From contig NZ_LZJW01000087.1 in the NCBI RefSeq assembly GCF_001667885.1, positions 1 to 64,000 of the forward strand: DNA of 64,000 bases, in the 5' to 3' direction. The position numbers and the translations under genes were made by a program. The notes under the pieces are model-generated. The model was not told the origin of the DNA. It made no database searches and was given only the letters and a program-made list of their open reading frames with translations. Source of the stretch: Mycobacterium scrofulaceum (GTDB lineage Bacteria; Actinomycetota; Actinomycetes; Mycobacteriales; Mycobacteriaceae). Below, piece by piece: positions 54,586-64,000 of the stretch (within the stretch, counting starts at the first letter, position 1; every line of letters starts with the position of its first letter).

Positions 54586-55491
54586 TCAGCGCAGGCCGGC
54601 CAGTCGCGCCGCGCCGACCAGGCCCGCCTCGCCGGCGAGTTCGGCCGGCACCACCCGCAGACCGGCCAGGAAGTCCAGCCTGGCGTATTCGGCCAGCTTC
54701 TCCCGCAGGGGATCGAAGAGCAGGCCACCGGAGTTGGCCACTCCTCCCCCGATGACGACGAGGTCCAGGTCGCAGACCGCGCCGACCGACGCGATCATCG
54801 CCGCGAGCGCGGTGGCCCCCCGGCGAAATGCCCGCAGGGCCAAGGGGTCCCCGGCCGCCGCCGCGGCGGCCAGGGCGCGGGCGCCGGCGGCGGGCGGGGC
54901 GGACCACCCGTTGGCCCGGGCCCAGCGCACCATGGACGGCCCGGACGCGATCGCCTCCACGCAGCCGCGCCCGCCGCACACGCAGGGCGGGCCGCCGTCC
55001 TCCACCACGACGTGCCCGACGTGGCCGGCGTTGCCGGTGCGGCCGGTGTAGGGAACGCCGCCGAGCACCAGCCCGCCGCCCACCCCGGTGGACACCACCA
55101 TGCCCAGCAGGAAATCCGCGCCGCGGCCCGCGCCGCGCCAGTGTTCCCCCAGCGCCATGCACAGGCCGTCGCCGCCGAGCCGTACCGGCGCGCCCGGCAC
55201 CGCGGCCGCCACCCGGTCGCGCAGCGGGAAGCGTTGCCAGCCCTTGATGTTGACGGGGCTGACGGTTCCGGCGCCCAGGTCGATGGGGCCGGCCGACCCG
55301 ATGCCCACCGCGGCGACCGCGCCGTCGGCCGCACGCAGCGCGTCGGCGATCGTCGCCTCGACCACGGCCCACACCTGCTCGGCGCCGCCGCCGGGCGTGG
55401 GCCGGATGACGGTGTGCACCAGCGCGCCGTCGGGATCGGCGAGGCCGGCGGCGATCTTGGTGCCGCCGATGTCCAGGCAGAGGGTGAGCAT
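54586..55491 (-). CDS. ROK-family sugar kinase (glucokinase-like)
   Basis: A 301-residue ROK kinase equivalent to Rv0650, phosphorylating glucose or a related hexose with ATP. LDIGGTKIAAGLADPDG is the phosphate-binding motif, GHVGHVVVEDGGPPCVCGGRGCVEA contains the zinc-binding CxCGxxGC signature, and VVIGGGVANSGG is the C-terminal motif. ATG 55491 gives the IGGTK motif at the N-terminus; the longer frame is spurious. With the downstream GH38 gene it suggests sugar salvage. Cotranscribed with 55497-56108 (5-nt gap). Confidence 0.92.
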   Translation of the reverse strand: MLTLCLDIGGTKIAAGLADPDGALVHTVIRPTPGGGAEQVWAVVEATIADALRAADGAVAAVGIGSAGPIDLGAGTVSPVNIKGWQRFPLRDRVAAAVPGAPVRLGGDGLCMALGEHWRGAGRGADFLLGMVVSTGVGGGLVLGGVPYTGRTGNAGHVGHVVVEDGGPPCVCGGRGCVEAIASGPSMVRWARANGWSAPPAAGARALAAAAAAGDPLALRAFRRGATALAAMIASVGAVCDLDLVVIGGGVANSGGLLFDPLREKLAEYARLDFLAGLRVVPAELAGEAGLVGAARLAGLR

Positions 55492-55496
55492 CGCGG

Positions 55497-56108
55497 TCAG
55501 TGCCGGTGGGTGTTGTCGGGTTGGTGCGGGTCGCCGGGATGCTCGTAGCCGGGAGCGAGCCGCACCAGCGCGGCCCGCCGCGCGTCCAGCCACACCCGAA
55601 AGGCGCGGCGCCGCGCGGCTGCCCGCAGGTGGGCGGCGATCGCCGAGCGCACGTCGTCCAGCGGCGGCCCGGCCGTGGGCGGGGCCCGCCAGCCGCCCGA
55701 ATCCCGGCGCGGCTCGGCGAACCGCAACGGGTTGCGGGCGTGGTAGGCGGCCACCTCCTCGTCGGAAACGCGGACCGCGGCGGTGACGTCGGCGAACAGC
55801 GCCCGCGCGCGGGGGTCGGCCAGCACCGCCGCCGCGACGCTGCCGAGCTCCAGCCGGGCCGTCGCGTCGGGCAGCAGCTCCTGCTCGCTGGGCGCGCCCC
55901 GCCCGCTGAGGCCCCGGGCCTCGGCCTCGGCGGCGACGACCCGCTCGGTCACGATCAGCTGGGTCAGCCAGCGCCGCAGTTGACGCCCCTCGGCGGTGCC
56001 GCCGGCCGGCAGCGCGGTCGCCCCCCGCCGGCCGCGCAGCCGTATTTCGGCCGCGTCCACCTCGTCGACCGGGACCGGAACGCCCGCGACCGTCGCGACC
56101 ACGCTCAT
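55497..56108 (-). CDS. uncharacterised protein at the 'fabD2' (Rv0649) position
   Basis: A 203-residue protein with no firm family. It begins SVVATVAGVPVPVDEVDAAE, followed by Arg-rich helices (RQLRRWLTQLIVTERVVAAEAEARGL) and an EEVAAYHARNPLRFAEPRR segment. These resemble the N-terminal chaperone part of SurA/PrsA-type peptidyl-prolyl isomerases. Its position equals Rv0649, annotated as a malonyl transacylase (FabD2), but no GxSxG nucleophile or FabD motif is visible, so I reject that name. The ATG overlaps the mannosidase stop by 4 nt. Confidence 0.7.
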   Translation of the reverse strand: MSVVATVAGVPVPVDEVDAAEIRLRGRRGATALPAGGTAEGRQLRRWLTQLIVTERVVAAEAEARGLSGRGAPSEQELLPDATARLELGSVAAAVLADPRARALFADVTAAVRVSDEEVAAYHARNPLRFAEPRRDSGGWRAPPTAGPPLDDVRSAIAAHLRAAARRRAFRVWLDARRAALVRLAPGYEHPGDPHQPDNTHRH

Positions 56109-59100
56109 GTCACGGTCACCTTGACCGCCGGGGTGTAGACCAGCCGGCCGGCGCAGCCGACCCGGACCAGGGCCCACCACTGGCCCGGCTCCAGCCAGGC
56201 CGGCGGGGTCACCGAGAAGCGGAGGTCCGCGGCGCCGAGGGCGGGCAGGACCGCGCCCGCCGCGGCGGGGCCCAGCCACTCCCACGTGCCCCACGGACTG
56301 ATCAGATGCGCCTCGAGGGCGAGGTCCGCCCCGGCGCGGCTGCCGACCGTGACGGTCAGCGCCGCCGCGGCACCGGCGGCCACCTCGATGTCGGCCGGCC
56401 CCTCGGCGAGGTAGATCAGCTCCCCGTCGCCGGCCGCGCCGACCTCAACGATGCACACGTCCTCGACCGTCTGGCGCCAGGCGGCCGGGGCCTCGTCGCC
56501 GGTGATGCGGAGCTGGGCCCGGACCGGGTACCGGCCCGGCCGGGCGCGGGCGGGCACCGACACCGCCACGTCGGTCTCGCGGAAGTCGCCGCTGCGCAGC
56601 GTGAGGGGCAGCTCGTCGGGCTTGGCCGACCAGCCCTGCGGGCACACCAGGGTGACGGTGCCGGCCAGGGTGGCATCGCTGCAGTCGCTGACCGCGGTGA
56701 GGCGCAGCACGACCTCGTCGCCCGGCTCGGCGGCCACCCGCGCGGGGTGCAGATGCGCGACGGCCGGCAGGCCACCCAGCGGGGCGGGGCCCCGGTTGTG
56801 CAGCCAGTAGCGCGCGTACAACGGCTGGGCGGTTTCGGCGTGCGGGGCCAGCGCGACGGGCGCCGACGGCGCGCGCGGCGTATCGAAGCGGGCCAGCACG
56901 GTCGCCACCTGGTAGCCGTGCAGTTCGAGCGGGCGGCCGGGCCGTGCGGTTTCGAGCAGGTCGGCCGCGCGGACGTCGGCGAGCTCGCCGACGTCCGAGC
57001 CGATCACCACGCCGGCCCCCGCCCCGGTCGTCTCGACCAGGCGCAGCGCGACCGAGCGGGGGTCGACCGGCCGGGCGCTGCCCGCCGTGAGCGGGTTGCC
57101 GGCCGCCTTCAGGGCGGCCAGCTGCACCCGGCCCGCGGGTTCGACGCGCAGCAGGGATCCGGTCCCGGGCGGCGCGCCGCCCGCGCCGCCCGCGGTGACG
57201 GCGAGCAGCGGGTGGGCGAACTGCGCGCTGCGGCTGGGGATTTCGGCGCGCCGCCAGTCGCCGTCGTCGCAGACCAGGGCGTAGTCGAACGCGTGCGTCC
57301 AGTGTTGAAGCTGGAAGTTCGAGCCGTCCGGGGCGGTGCGGCGCGGCTCGTCGATCCAGATGCCCGACGGCCAGCCGGTGCAGGAGCGCATCAGCGCGGT
57401 GTGCAGGGTGCCCTCGGCGTCGACGGCGAAGCTGGGCACGCCGCGGTTGAGCAGGGCGACGGTGCGGTCGTCGAACTCGCCGATGCCCGCCGGCGCCCGC
57501 TGGGTGACGAGCACTTCGGCGTCGCCGAGGTCGTCGGCCAGCTCCGCGATCGCGGCGGAAAGGTCCTCCTCGTCGCGCCCGGCGATCACCAGCAGCGGCA
57601 GCGCCGCCGGCGCGCGCAGGTCCGCATCGGGCAGCCACACCGCCGCCAACGGCGTCGCGGCCGGCACCCAGAGCCTGGCCCGGCCGGTCGCCGCCAACTG
57701 GCGGTCGAGTTCGTCGGCGTACGCCGGACCGGCCTGCGCCAGCACCGCCCTGGTGAACGGGTTGCGGGCCGGTCCGCCCAGCGCGATCCGCACGTCGGGC
57801 AGGTTGGAATCGACGTCGAGGTCGCCGTAGCGGGGCCTGTCCGCGCCGCTGCAGGTGGCCGTCACCCCGGCGCGCGCCAGCGCGACCATCAGCTCGCGGG
57901 CCAGCGGCCCCGACTCCGCCTCGTCCGGGGTGACCACCTCGGCCACCGAGATCGCCCGCACGGCGGTGCCCACCCGGACGCGCGCCGCCGACGACAGGCC
58001 GAACCAGCCGTAGGCCGGGTTGTCCAGCGTCCACAGGTGCTGCGCGGTGTCCACCGAGCGGTCCCCGTCGTGCAACAGGGCGAAGCCCCGTCCCACGACG
58101 GCGTCGCCGACCTCGCTGACCGGCATGGCGCCCGGCACCGGGCAGGGCCAGCGCAGCCGCACCAGCCGGTCGGCCCCGGTGAACTCGTCGATGGTGGTAC
58201 GGCAGTCCACCCGCGGCACGCCGTGCCACAGGGTGAGGGTCTGGGTGTAGCGCAGCAGCCCCCCGATCCGGCCGGTGACGACGATCCGCTGCCCCAGCGG
58301 TCCGCGGTAGGCCTGCACCCGGGCCGGCGACTCCGAGGAGCACACCACCGGCCCCCTGGGCAGCAGGTGCCACGGGCCCTCGCCCTGCGTCGGGTGCGAC
58401 GGGTATTCCTCGTAGACGGCCAGCTCGTTGCCCACCCGGCCGTCGGCGATCAGCTCCCGGCCGTCCTGGACCAGGGAAACCACTCCGCCGCCGCGCTCCG
58501 GGTCGACCTCGAGGCGGTAGCGCCCGTTGGCGATCGCGGGGCCCGGCACCGCCTCCCAGCCGGCCGGTCCGCCCCCGGGAACGAGCCGGTAGGCCCGCCA
58601 GCCCAGCGACGGCAGGCCGCGCGCCAGCCAGCTGACCGACCGGCCCCCGTCCTCGACGAGTGCGGGCAGCTCGTTGCCGTCGGCGTCCAGGACCCGCACC
58701 CCGGCCTCGAGCGGCGCGTCGAGCCGCGCGGTGACGACGTCGGTGCGCTGCTGCGCCAGCGGATTCCACACCACGACGTCGCCGCCCAGCGCCCGGGACA
58801 GCAGCGCCAGCGAGGCGTCGCGGGTCGCGCGGCCCAGCTCCCACGCCTCGCGCCAGCCGGTCAGCAGGTCGAGGTACACCTGGTCGGACTCCGACCCGGT
58901 GATGGCGTCGTGGTGCGCGCCGTAGGCCAGCTGCACCCACGCCTTGGCCAGGGCGGCCTGCGGGTACTCGGCGCCGGCCGTCAACCCGGCGAACACGGCG
59001 AACCGCTCGGCTTCCAGGACGGCATTCTCCGCGGCCCGGTTGGCCTGCTTGGTGTCGATGTAGGACACGTCCTTGCCGGTGTAGATCGGGTTCATGTCGC

Positions 59101-60247
59101 GGGTCTGCGGTGACGGCACGCGGCCGCGCTCGGCCAGCTCGGCGCGCACGGCCGCGAAGAACTCCCGCGGCAGCGCACACACGAAGCGTGGCCACGTGTA
59201 GCGCGCGGCCCAGTCGCGGTGGATGGCGGTGACCCACTTGTTCGGGGGCGTGTAGTCGGTGCCGACGGGCAGCAGCACGTTGCGCGTCAGCGCGACCCGC
59301 TTGAGCTGACGGAACAGCGCGTAGGTGGCGTCCTCCGCTTCGGCGAGCGAGGCCGACGAGTCCATCCCCCAGCCCGCCCCGTAGTGCGCGGGCATGTAGT
59401 GGGTCAGCAGGCCGCGGCCCGACGGGGCGATCCACTCGAATTCGCTGCGAAACTGCATGCGGTCGACGTCCGCGCCCGGGCCCCACTGGTGGTGCGGGCC
59501 GCGGGCCCACGAGCTCGACGTCAGCCCGGCGTCGGCGGCCATCCCCGGGAACTGGGGGTCGTGGCCGAACACGTCGAGCTGCCAGGCGGTGGCCGGGTCC
59601 GCGCCCAGCACGTGACGCTGAAACCCCATGCCGTGCACCAGGTTCCGGATCGTGGTCTCCGGGCTGGTGAGGTTGGTGTTGGGTTCGTTGTAGGTGCCGC
59701 CCATCACCTCCACCCGACCCTGCGCAAGGAAGCGGCGCAGGTCGGCGCGGTCCTCGGGGTGGGTGTCCCAGTACGGCTTGAGGTAGTCGACCTCGGCCAG
59801 CACGAACTTGTACTCCGGCTCGCGACGGGCCATCTCCAGGTGCGCGTGGACCAGTTCGAAGCTGTTGGTCTGCCGACCAGGCGGGTCCGCCACCCACTCG
59901 CTGGTGTAGGCGCCCTGGGTGTTCCACCACACCGGGTCGTAGTGGAAGTGGCTGACCATGAACATGGTCCAGCCGGGCTCGGCCACGACGAATTCGAACG
60001 GCAGCGCGGCGCCGCCGGCCACCGCCTGAACCGCCCGCCGCTGCCCGGCGACCGGGCGGTCGACCCGGACGGGAACCTCGACCAGCTCGTCGCCGGCCCC
60101 GGCAACCGCCTCACCGCTGACGCCGTCACCGTCGATGCGGATCGGCGTGGGCTCGGCCACCGCGGCGACGGACACCCGCGCCAGCTGCACCGGCGCCTCC
60201 GGCGGCCCGACGAACAGCTCGGTCGAATGGGCCGAAACCAGCTGCAT
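56105..60247 (-). CDS. alpha-mannosidase, glycoside hydrolase family 38
   Basis: A 1380-residue GH38 enzyme equivalent to Rv0648, somewhat longer than the M. tuberculosis annotation I recall. After an N-terminal domain of about 90 residues, SHFHYDPVWWN supplies zinc ligands and QLDVFGHDPQFPGM carries the nucleophile Asp. LPVGTDYTPP and GAHHDAITGSESDQVYLDL are other family segments. The C-terminal third is beta-sandwich-like. No signal peptide, so probably cytosolic, acting on mannosides imported or recycled from lipoarabinomannan-type glycans, an inference. It leads the run with 55497-56108 and the ROK kinase. Confidence 0.93.
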   Translation of the reverse strand: MQLVSAHSTELFVGPPEAPVQLARVSVAAVAEPTPIRIDGDGVSGEAVAGAGDELVEVPVRVDRPVAGQRRAVQAVAGGAALPFEFVVAEPGWTMFMVSHFHYDPVWWNTQGAYTSEWVADPPGRQTNSFELVHAHLEMARREPEYKFVLAEVDYLKPYWDTHPEDRADLRRFLAQGRVEVMGGTYNEPNTNLTSPETTIRNLVHGMGFQRHVLGADPATAWQLDVFGHDPQFPGMAADAGLTSSSWARGPHHQWGPGADVDRMQFRSEFEWIAPSGRGLLTHYMPAHYGAGWGMDSSASLAEAEDATYALFRQLKRVALTRNVLLPVGTDYTPPNKWVTAIHRDWAARYTWPRFVCALPREFFAAVRAELAERGRVPSPQTRDMNPIYTGKDVSYIDTKQANRAAENAVLEAERFAVFAGLTAGAEYPQAALAKAWVQLAYGAHHDAITGSESDQVYLDLLTGWREAWELGRATRDASLALLSRALGGDVVVWNPLAQQRTDVVTARLDAPLEAGVRVLDADGNELPALVEDGGRSVSWLARGLPSLGWRAYRLVPGGGPAGWEAVPGPAIANGRYRLEVDPERGGGVVSLVQDGRELIADGRVGNELAVYEEYPSHPTQGEGPWHLLPRGPVVCSSESPARVQAYRGPLGQRIVVTGRIGGLLRYTQTLTLWHGVPRVDCRTTIDEFTGADRLVRLRWPCPVPGAMPVSEVGDAVVGRGFALLHDGDRSVDTAQHLWTLDNPAYGWFGLSSAARVRVGTAVRAISVAEVVTPDEAESGPLARELMVALARAGVTATCSGADRPRYGDLDVDSNLPDVRIALGGPARNPFTRAVLAQAGPAYADELDRQLAATGRARLWVPAATPLAAVWLPDADLRAPAALPLLVIAGRDEEDLSAAIAELADDLGDAEVLVTQRAPAGIGEFDDRTVALLNRGVPSFAVDAEGTLHTALMRSCTGWPSGIWIDEPRRTAPDGSNFQLQHWTHAFDYALVCDDGDWRRAEIPSRSAQFAHPLLAVTAGGAGGAPPGTGSLLRVEPAGRVQLAALKAAGNPLTAGSARPVDPRSVALRLVETTGAGAGVVIGSDVGELADVRAADLLETARPGRPLELHGYQVATVLARFDTPRAPSAPVALAPHAETAQPLYARYWLHNRGPAPLGGLPAVAHLHPARVAAEPGDEVVLRLTAVSDCSDATLAGTVTLVCPQGWSAKPDELPLTLRSGDFRETDVAVSVPARARPGRYPVRAQLRITGDEAPAAWRQTVEDVCIVEVGAAGDGELIYLAEGPADIEVAAGAAAALTVTVGSRAGADLALEAHLISPWGTWEWLGPAAAGAVLPALGAADLRFSVTPPAWLEPGQWWALVRVGCAGRLVYTPAVKVTVT

Positions 60248-60275
60248 CCCCGCACTTTACGGCCTGCCGGCCATC

Positions 60276-60281
60276 TACGAT
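60276..60281 (+). promoter_or_regulatory. -10 box of probable leaderless dinB mRNA
   Basis: TACGAT is followed by 6 bases and the ATG at 60288. No SD precedes the ATG, so a leaderless transcript is likely. Confidence 0.45.
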
Positions 60282-60287
60282 CGGCTA

Positions 60288-60881
60288 ATGCCCGCCCTCG
60301 CCCCGCCGGTGGCCGACGAACGCAACGCCCTGCACGAGTACCTGGCATTCCACCAGAGCGCGTACTTCGCGGTCAGCCACGGCCTCACCGACAAACAGGC
60401 CCGGTCCACCCCTTCGGTCAGCGCGCTGTCGATCGGTGGGCTGGTCAAGCACGTGACCGCGATGCAGCGCAGCTGGATGGGACGCGTCGCCGCCGCACCG
60501 GGCGCGCCGCCGAAAGACCCGCGTCCGTTCGAGCAGATCGCGCAGGAATTCGCCGACCAGCACGTGATGAGGCCCGACGAGACGCTGGACGGGTTGCTCC
60601 GGGCGTTCGAAGAACAGAACGCCGAGTCGCTGCGACTGGTCAAGACCGCGGACCTCGACGCCGCCGTGCCCGTGCCGAAGGACATTCCGTGGTTCCCCAA
60701 GAACCAGGAGGCCTGGTCGGTGCGCTGGGTGATATTGCACGTCATCAACGAGCTGGCCCGCCACGCCGGGCACGCCGACATCGTCCGCGAATCGATCGAC
60801 GGCGCCACGATGTACGAGCTGATCGCGGCGCGGGAGGGCTGGGCGATCCAGGGCTGGGTGCAACCCTGGAGGCCGAGCTAG
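60288..60881 (+). CDS. DinB/DUF664 family protein
   Basis: A 197-residue four-helix-bundle protein of the DinB/DUF664 superfamily, which includes mycothiol-dependent transferases. The three putative metal histidines are in GGLVKHVTAMQRSWMG and in VILHVINELARHAGHADIVRE, spaced as HxxxxxxHxxH. ATG 60288 is chosen because the conserved domain starts soon after; the open frame runs upstream into the mannosidase antisense. It is divergent from the mannosidase with only 40 bases between. Substrate unknown. Confidence 0.86.
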   Translation: MPALAPPVADERNALHEYLAFHQSAYFAVSHGLTDKQARSTPSVSALSIGGLVKHVTAMQRSWMGRVAAAPGAPPKDPRPFEQIAQEFADQHVMRPDETLDGLLRAFEEQNAESLRLVKTADLDAAVPVPKDIPWFPKNQEAWSVRWVILHVINELARHAGHADIVRESIDGATMYELIAAREGWAIQGWVQPWRPS

Positions 60882-60923
60882 AGGATTGGGCCTTGACACC
60901 ACCGATTTGGCAGACTGCTTTAA

Positions 60924-62267
60924 ATGAGCTCTACCAAGCATCGAGACGTGGCCAGGCTTGACCGCGTGCCGCTGCCGATCGAGGCGGCCCGGGTGGCCGT
61001 CACCGGTTGGCAAGTAACGCGCACCGCCGCGCGCGTCATCACCAAGCTGCCGGGCAAGGGCCCGTGGCAGCAGAAGGTGATCAAGCAGCTCCCGCAGACT
61101 TTCGCCGACCTCGGCCCGACGTACGTGAAATTCGGGCAGATCATCGCGTCCAGCCCCGGGGCGTTCGGCGAATCGCTGTCCCGCGAGTTCCGCGGCCTGC
61201 TCGACCGGGTGCCGCCGGCGGACACCGACGAGGTGCACAAGCTGCTCGTCGAGGAGCTCGGCGGCGACCCCGCCGAGCTGTTCGCCAAATGGGAGGAGAC
61301 GCCGTTCGCGTCGGCGTCCATCGCCCAGGTGCACTACGCGACGCTGCACACCGGCGAGGAGGTCGTCGTCAAGATCCAGCGCCCGGGCATCCGCCGCCGG
61401 GTCGCGGCCGACCTGCAGATCCTCAAGCGCTTCGCCCAGGCCGTCGAGCTGGCCAAGCTCGGTCGCCGGCTCTCGGCGCAGGACGTGGTCGCCGACTTCT
61501 CCGACAACCTGGCCGAGGAGCTGAACTTCCGCCTCGAGGCGCAGTCGATGGACGCGTGGGTCTCGCACCTGCACGCCTCGCCGCTGGGCCGCAACATCCG
61601 GGTGCCGCAGGTGCACTGGGACTTCACCTCCGAGCGGGTGCTGACGATGGAGCGGGTGCACGGCATCCGCATCGACGACGTCGCCGCCATCCGCAAGGCC
61701 GGGTTCGACGGGACGGAGCTGGTCAAGGCGCTGCTGTTCTCGCTCTTCGAGGGCGGCCTGCGGCACGGCCTGTTCCACGGCGACCTGCACGCGGGCAACC
61801 TCTACGTCGACGACCAGGGCCGCATCGTGTTCTTCGACTTCGGGATCATGGGCCGCATCGACCCGCGCACCCGCTGGCTGCTGCGCGAGCTGGTGTACGC
61901 ACTGCTGGTCAAGAAGGACCACGCCGCGGCGGGCAAGATCGTGGTGTTGATGGGCGCCGTCGGCACCATGAAGCCCGAGGCCCAGGCCGCCAAGGATCTG
62001 GAGCGCTTCGCCACCCCGCTGACCATGTCGACGCTGGGCGACATGTCCTACGCCGACATCGGGCGGCAGCTGTCGGCGCTGGCCGACGCCTACGACGTCA
62101 AGCTGCCCCGCGAGCTGGTGCTGATCGGCAAGCAGTTCCTCTACGTCGAGCGGTACATGAAATTGCTGGCCCCCAAGTGGCAGATGATGTCCGACCCCCA
62201 GCTGACCGGATACTTCGCGAACTTCATGGTCGAGGTCAGCCGCGAGCACCAATCCGAAGAGGTCTGA
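60924..62267 (+). CDS. ABC1/UbiB-family atypical kinase
   Basis: A 447-residue ABC1/AarF/UbiB kinase equivalent to Rv0647c. The KxGQ motif is LGPTYVKFGQIIASSPG near residue 65; an Ala-rich loop replaces the usual glycine-rich P-loop (FASASIAQVHYATL), then VVVKIQRPGI with the catalytic Lys, HGDLHAGNLYVDDQGRIVFFDFG with the catalytic and DFG Asp. Such proteins support quinone or lipid metabolism. TTGACA lies at 60894-60899, but its -10 would abut the ATG, so GTG 60948 may be the real start. Overlaps lipG by one base. Confidence 0.92.
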   Translation: MSSTKHRDVARLDRVPLPIEAARVAVTGWQVTRTAARVITKLPGKGPWQQKVIKQLPQTFADLGPTYVKFGQIIASSPGAFGESLSREFRGLLDRVPPADTDEVHKLLVEELGGDPAELFAKWEETPFASASIAQVHYATLHTGEEVVVKIQRPGIRRRVAADLQILKRFAQAVELAKLGRRLSAQDVVADFSDNLAEELNFRLEAQSMDAWVSHLHASPLGRNIRVPQVHWDFTSERVLTMERVHGIRIDDVAAIRKAGFDGTELVKALLFSLFEGGLRHGLFHGDLHAGNLYVDDQGRIVFFDFGIMGRIDPRTRWLLRELVYALLVKKDHAAAGKIVVLMGAVGTMKPEAQAAKDLERFATPLTMSTLGDMSYADIGRQLSALADAYDVKLPRELVLIGKQFLYVERYMKLLAPKWQMMSDPQLTGYFANFMVEVSREHQSEEV

Positions 62268-63184
62268 TGGAGGTCCGCACCGGGCACGCCACTGTCTTCG
62301 ATCCCAGGGGCGACCTGAAGCTCTACTACGAGGACATGGGCGACATCGACGACCCGCCCGTGCTGCTGATCATGGGGCTGGGCGCCCAGCTGGTGCTGTG
62401 GCGAACCGCCTTCTGCGAGCGGCTGGTCCGCCACGGCCTGCGCGTGATCCGGTACGACAACCGCGACGTCGGCCTGTCGAGCAAGACGCAGCACCGCGGC
62501 ACCGGCCAGCCGTTGGTGACGCGGTTGGCCCGCTCCTGGCTGGGGCTGCCGAGCGACGCGCCGTACAAGCTCGAGGACATGGCCGACGACGCCGCGGCCG
62601 TGCTGGATCACCTGGGGATCGAGGACGCGCACATCGTGGGCGCGTCGATGGGCGGCATGATCGCCCAGATCTTCGCCGCACGATTCCGCGAGCGGACCAA
62701 GACCCTCGGAGTCATCTTCTCCAGCAACAATTCGGCGGGTCTGCCGCCGCCCGGGCCGCGCCAGTTACTGGCGCTCATCAAGGGCCCGGCGCCGAACTCG
62801 CCGCGCGACGTGATCGTCGACAACGCGATCCGGGTCAGCAAGATCATCGGCAGCCGGCGCTACCTGGCATCCGAGGAGCAGCTGCGGGCCGAGGCCATCG
62901 AAAGCTACGAACGCAGCTATTACCCGTGGGGCGTCGCCCGGCATTTCGACGCCGTGCTGGGCAGCGGCAGCCTGAAGCGCTACAACCGGCGGACCGCCGC
63001 GCCGACCGTGGTGATCCACGGCCGGGCCGACAAGCTGATGCGGCCCTTCGGCGGCCGCGCGGTGGCCGGGGCCATCGACGGCGCTCGATTGGTGTTATTC
63101 GACGGGATGGGCCATGATCTGCCACAGCAGTTGTGGGATCAGGTGATCGGCGTGCTGACGACCAACTTCGCCAAAGCCGGCTAA
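62267..63184 (+). CDS. lipG: alpha/beta hydrolase LipG
   Basis: A 305-residue alpha/beta-hydrolase equivalent to Rv0646c. VLLIMGLGAQLVLWRTAF carries the oxyanion hole, the nucleophile elbow is GASMGGMIAQI, and VVIHGRADKLMRPFGG with GMGHDLP hold the Asp and His. No signal peptide. ATG 62267 shares a base with the UbiB TGA stop. In mycobacteria this gene precedes mmaA genes, which suggests a link to mycolate metabolism; the enzyme is reported to be a phospholipase/thioesterase, a point I have not checked. Confidence 0.91.
   Translation: MEVRTGHATVFDPRGDLKLYYEDMGDIDDPPVLLIMGLGAQLVLWRTAFCERLVRHGLRVIRYDNRDVGLSSKTQHRGTGQPLVTRLARSWLGLPSDAPYKLEDMADDAAAVLDHLGIEDAHIVGASMGGMIAQIFAARFRERTKTLGVIFSSNNSAGLPPPGPRQLLALIKGPAPNSPRDVIVDNAIRVSKIIGSRRYLASEEQLRAEAIESYERSYYPWGVARHFDAVLGSGSLKRYNRRTAAPTVVIHGRADKLMRPFGGRAVAGAIDGARLVLFDGMGHDLPQQLWDQVIGVLTTNFAKAG

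Positions 63185-64000
<816 letters not shown>

Noticed and set aside
56306-59113. 935-residue plus-strand frame
   Set aside because: Antisense of the GH38 mannosidase; Arg/Gly/Gln-rich composition with no motifs.

Overview
This window is chromosomal DNA from a slow-growing, non-tuberculous Mycobacterium. The evidence is very high GC, a complete mycofactocin cluster, PE, mceG (mkl), lpqN, lpqP and mmaA-type genes, and a gene order that follows M. tuberculosis Rv0644c-Rv0713 in inverted orientation with several insertions and deletions. Housekeeping proteins are closely M. tuberculosis-like but not identical; RpoB, for example, carries a short insertion. Family names come from motifs and remembered homologues. 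No database search was run.

Layout. (1) 0.2-7.6 kb: sulfatase AtsA and its formylglycine-generating enzyme, separated by an LpqN-type lipoprotein and by two paralogous DUF4436 membrane proteins that flank a stand-alone phosphate-binding PstS. (2) 7.6-13.5 kb: the S10 ribosomal operon (rpsJ-rplC-rplD-rplW-rplB-rpsS-rplV-rpsC-rplP-rpmC-rpsQ, minus strand), with a promoter candidate and a perfect terminator hairpin. (3) 13.5-15.9 kb: a divergent TetR/MFS efflux pair with a double operator. (4) 16.5-26.8 kb: the mycofactocin island mftA-B-C-D-E-F-G, the divergent regulator mftR, a DUF2332 protein, a ferredoxin-reductase-like flavoprotein and a mycofactocin-coupled short-chain dehydrogenase. (5) 26.8-33.4 kb: a SHOCT membrane protein, a PE protein, then the str operon rpsL-rpsG-fusA-tuf; a three-copy 57-bp tandem repeat abuts the str promoter. 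(6) 33.4-41.8 kb: TetR, two DUF3060 proteins, a DUF732 proline-rich protein in the place where M. tuberculosis has mmpS5-mmpL5-Rv0678, a fatty-acid oxidation run (fadE8-echA4-paaX-echA5), lpqP and endonuclease IV. (7) 41.8-49.6 kb: rpoB-rpoC with promoter and terminator. (8) 49.8-54.6 kb: mceG, a carotenoid oxygenase with divergent TetR, and rplJ-rplL with an L10-type leader. (9) 54.6-64 kb: ROK kinase, an uncharacterised protein, a GH38 alpha-mannosidase, DinB, a UbiB kinase, lipG, and the 5' part of an mmaA1-like methyltransferase cut by the window end.

How the genes work together: FGE activates the AtsA cysteine. MftA is matured by MftB/C/E/D, glycosylated by MftF and re-oxidised via MftG, serving the SDR. 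The S10, str, L10 and rpoBC blocks are the core expression machinery, each with its own long leader. A recurrent pattern is TANNNT followed 6-7 nt later by ATG/GTG (FGE, atsA, the mycofactocin SDR, fadE8, nfo, dinB), which suggests leaderless mRNAs.
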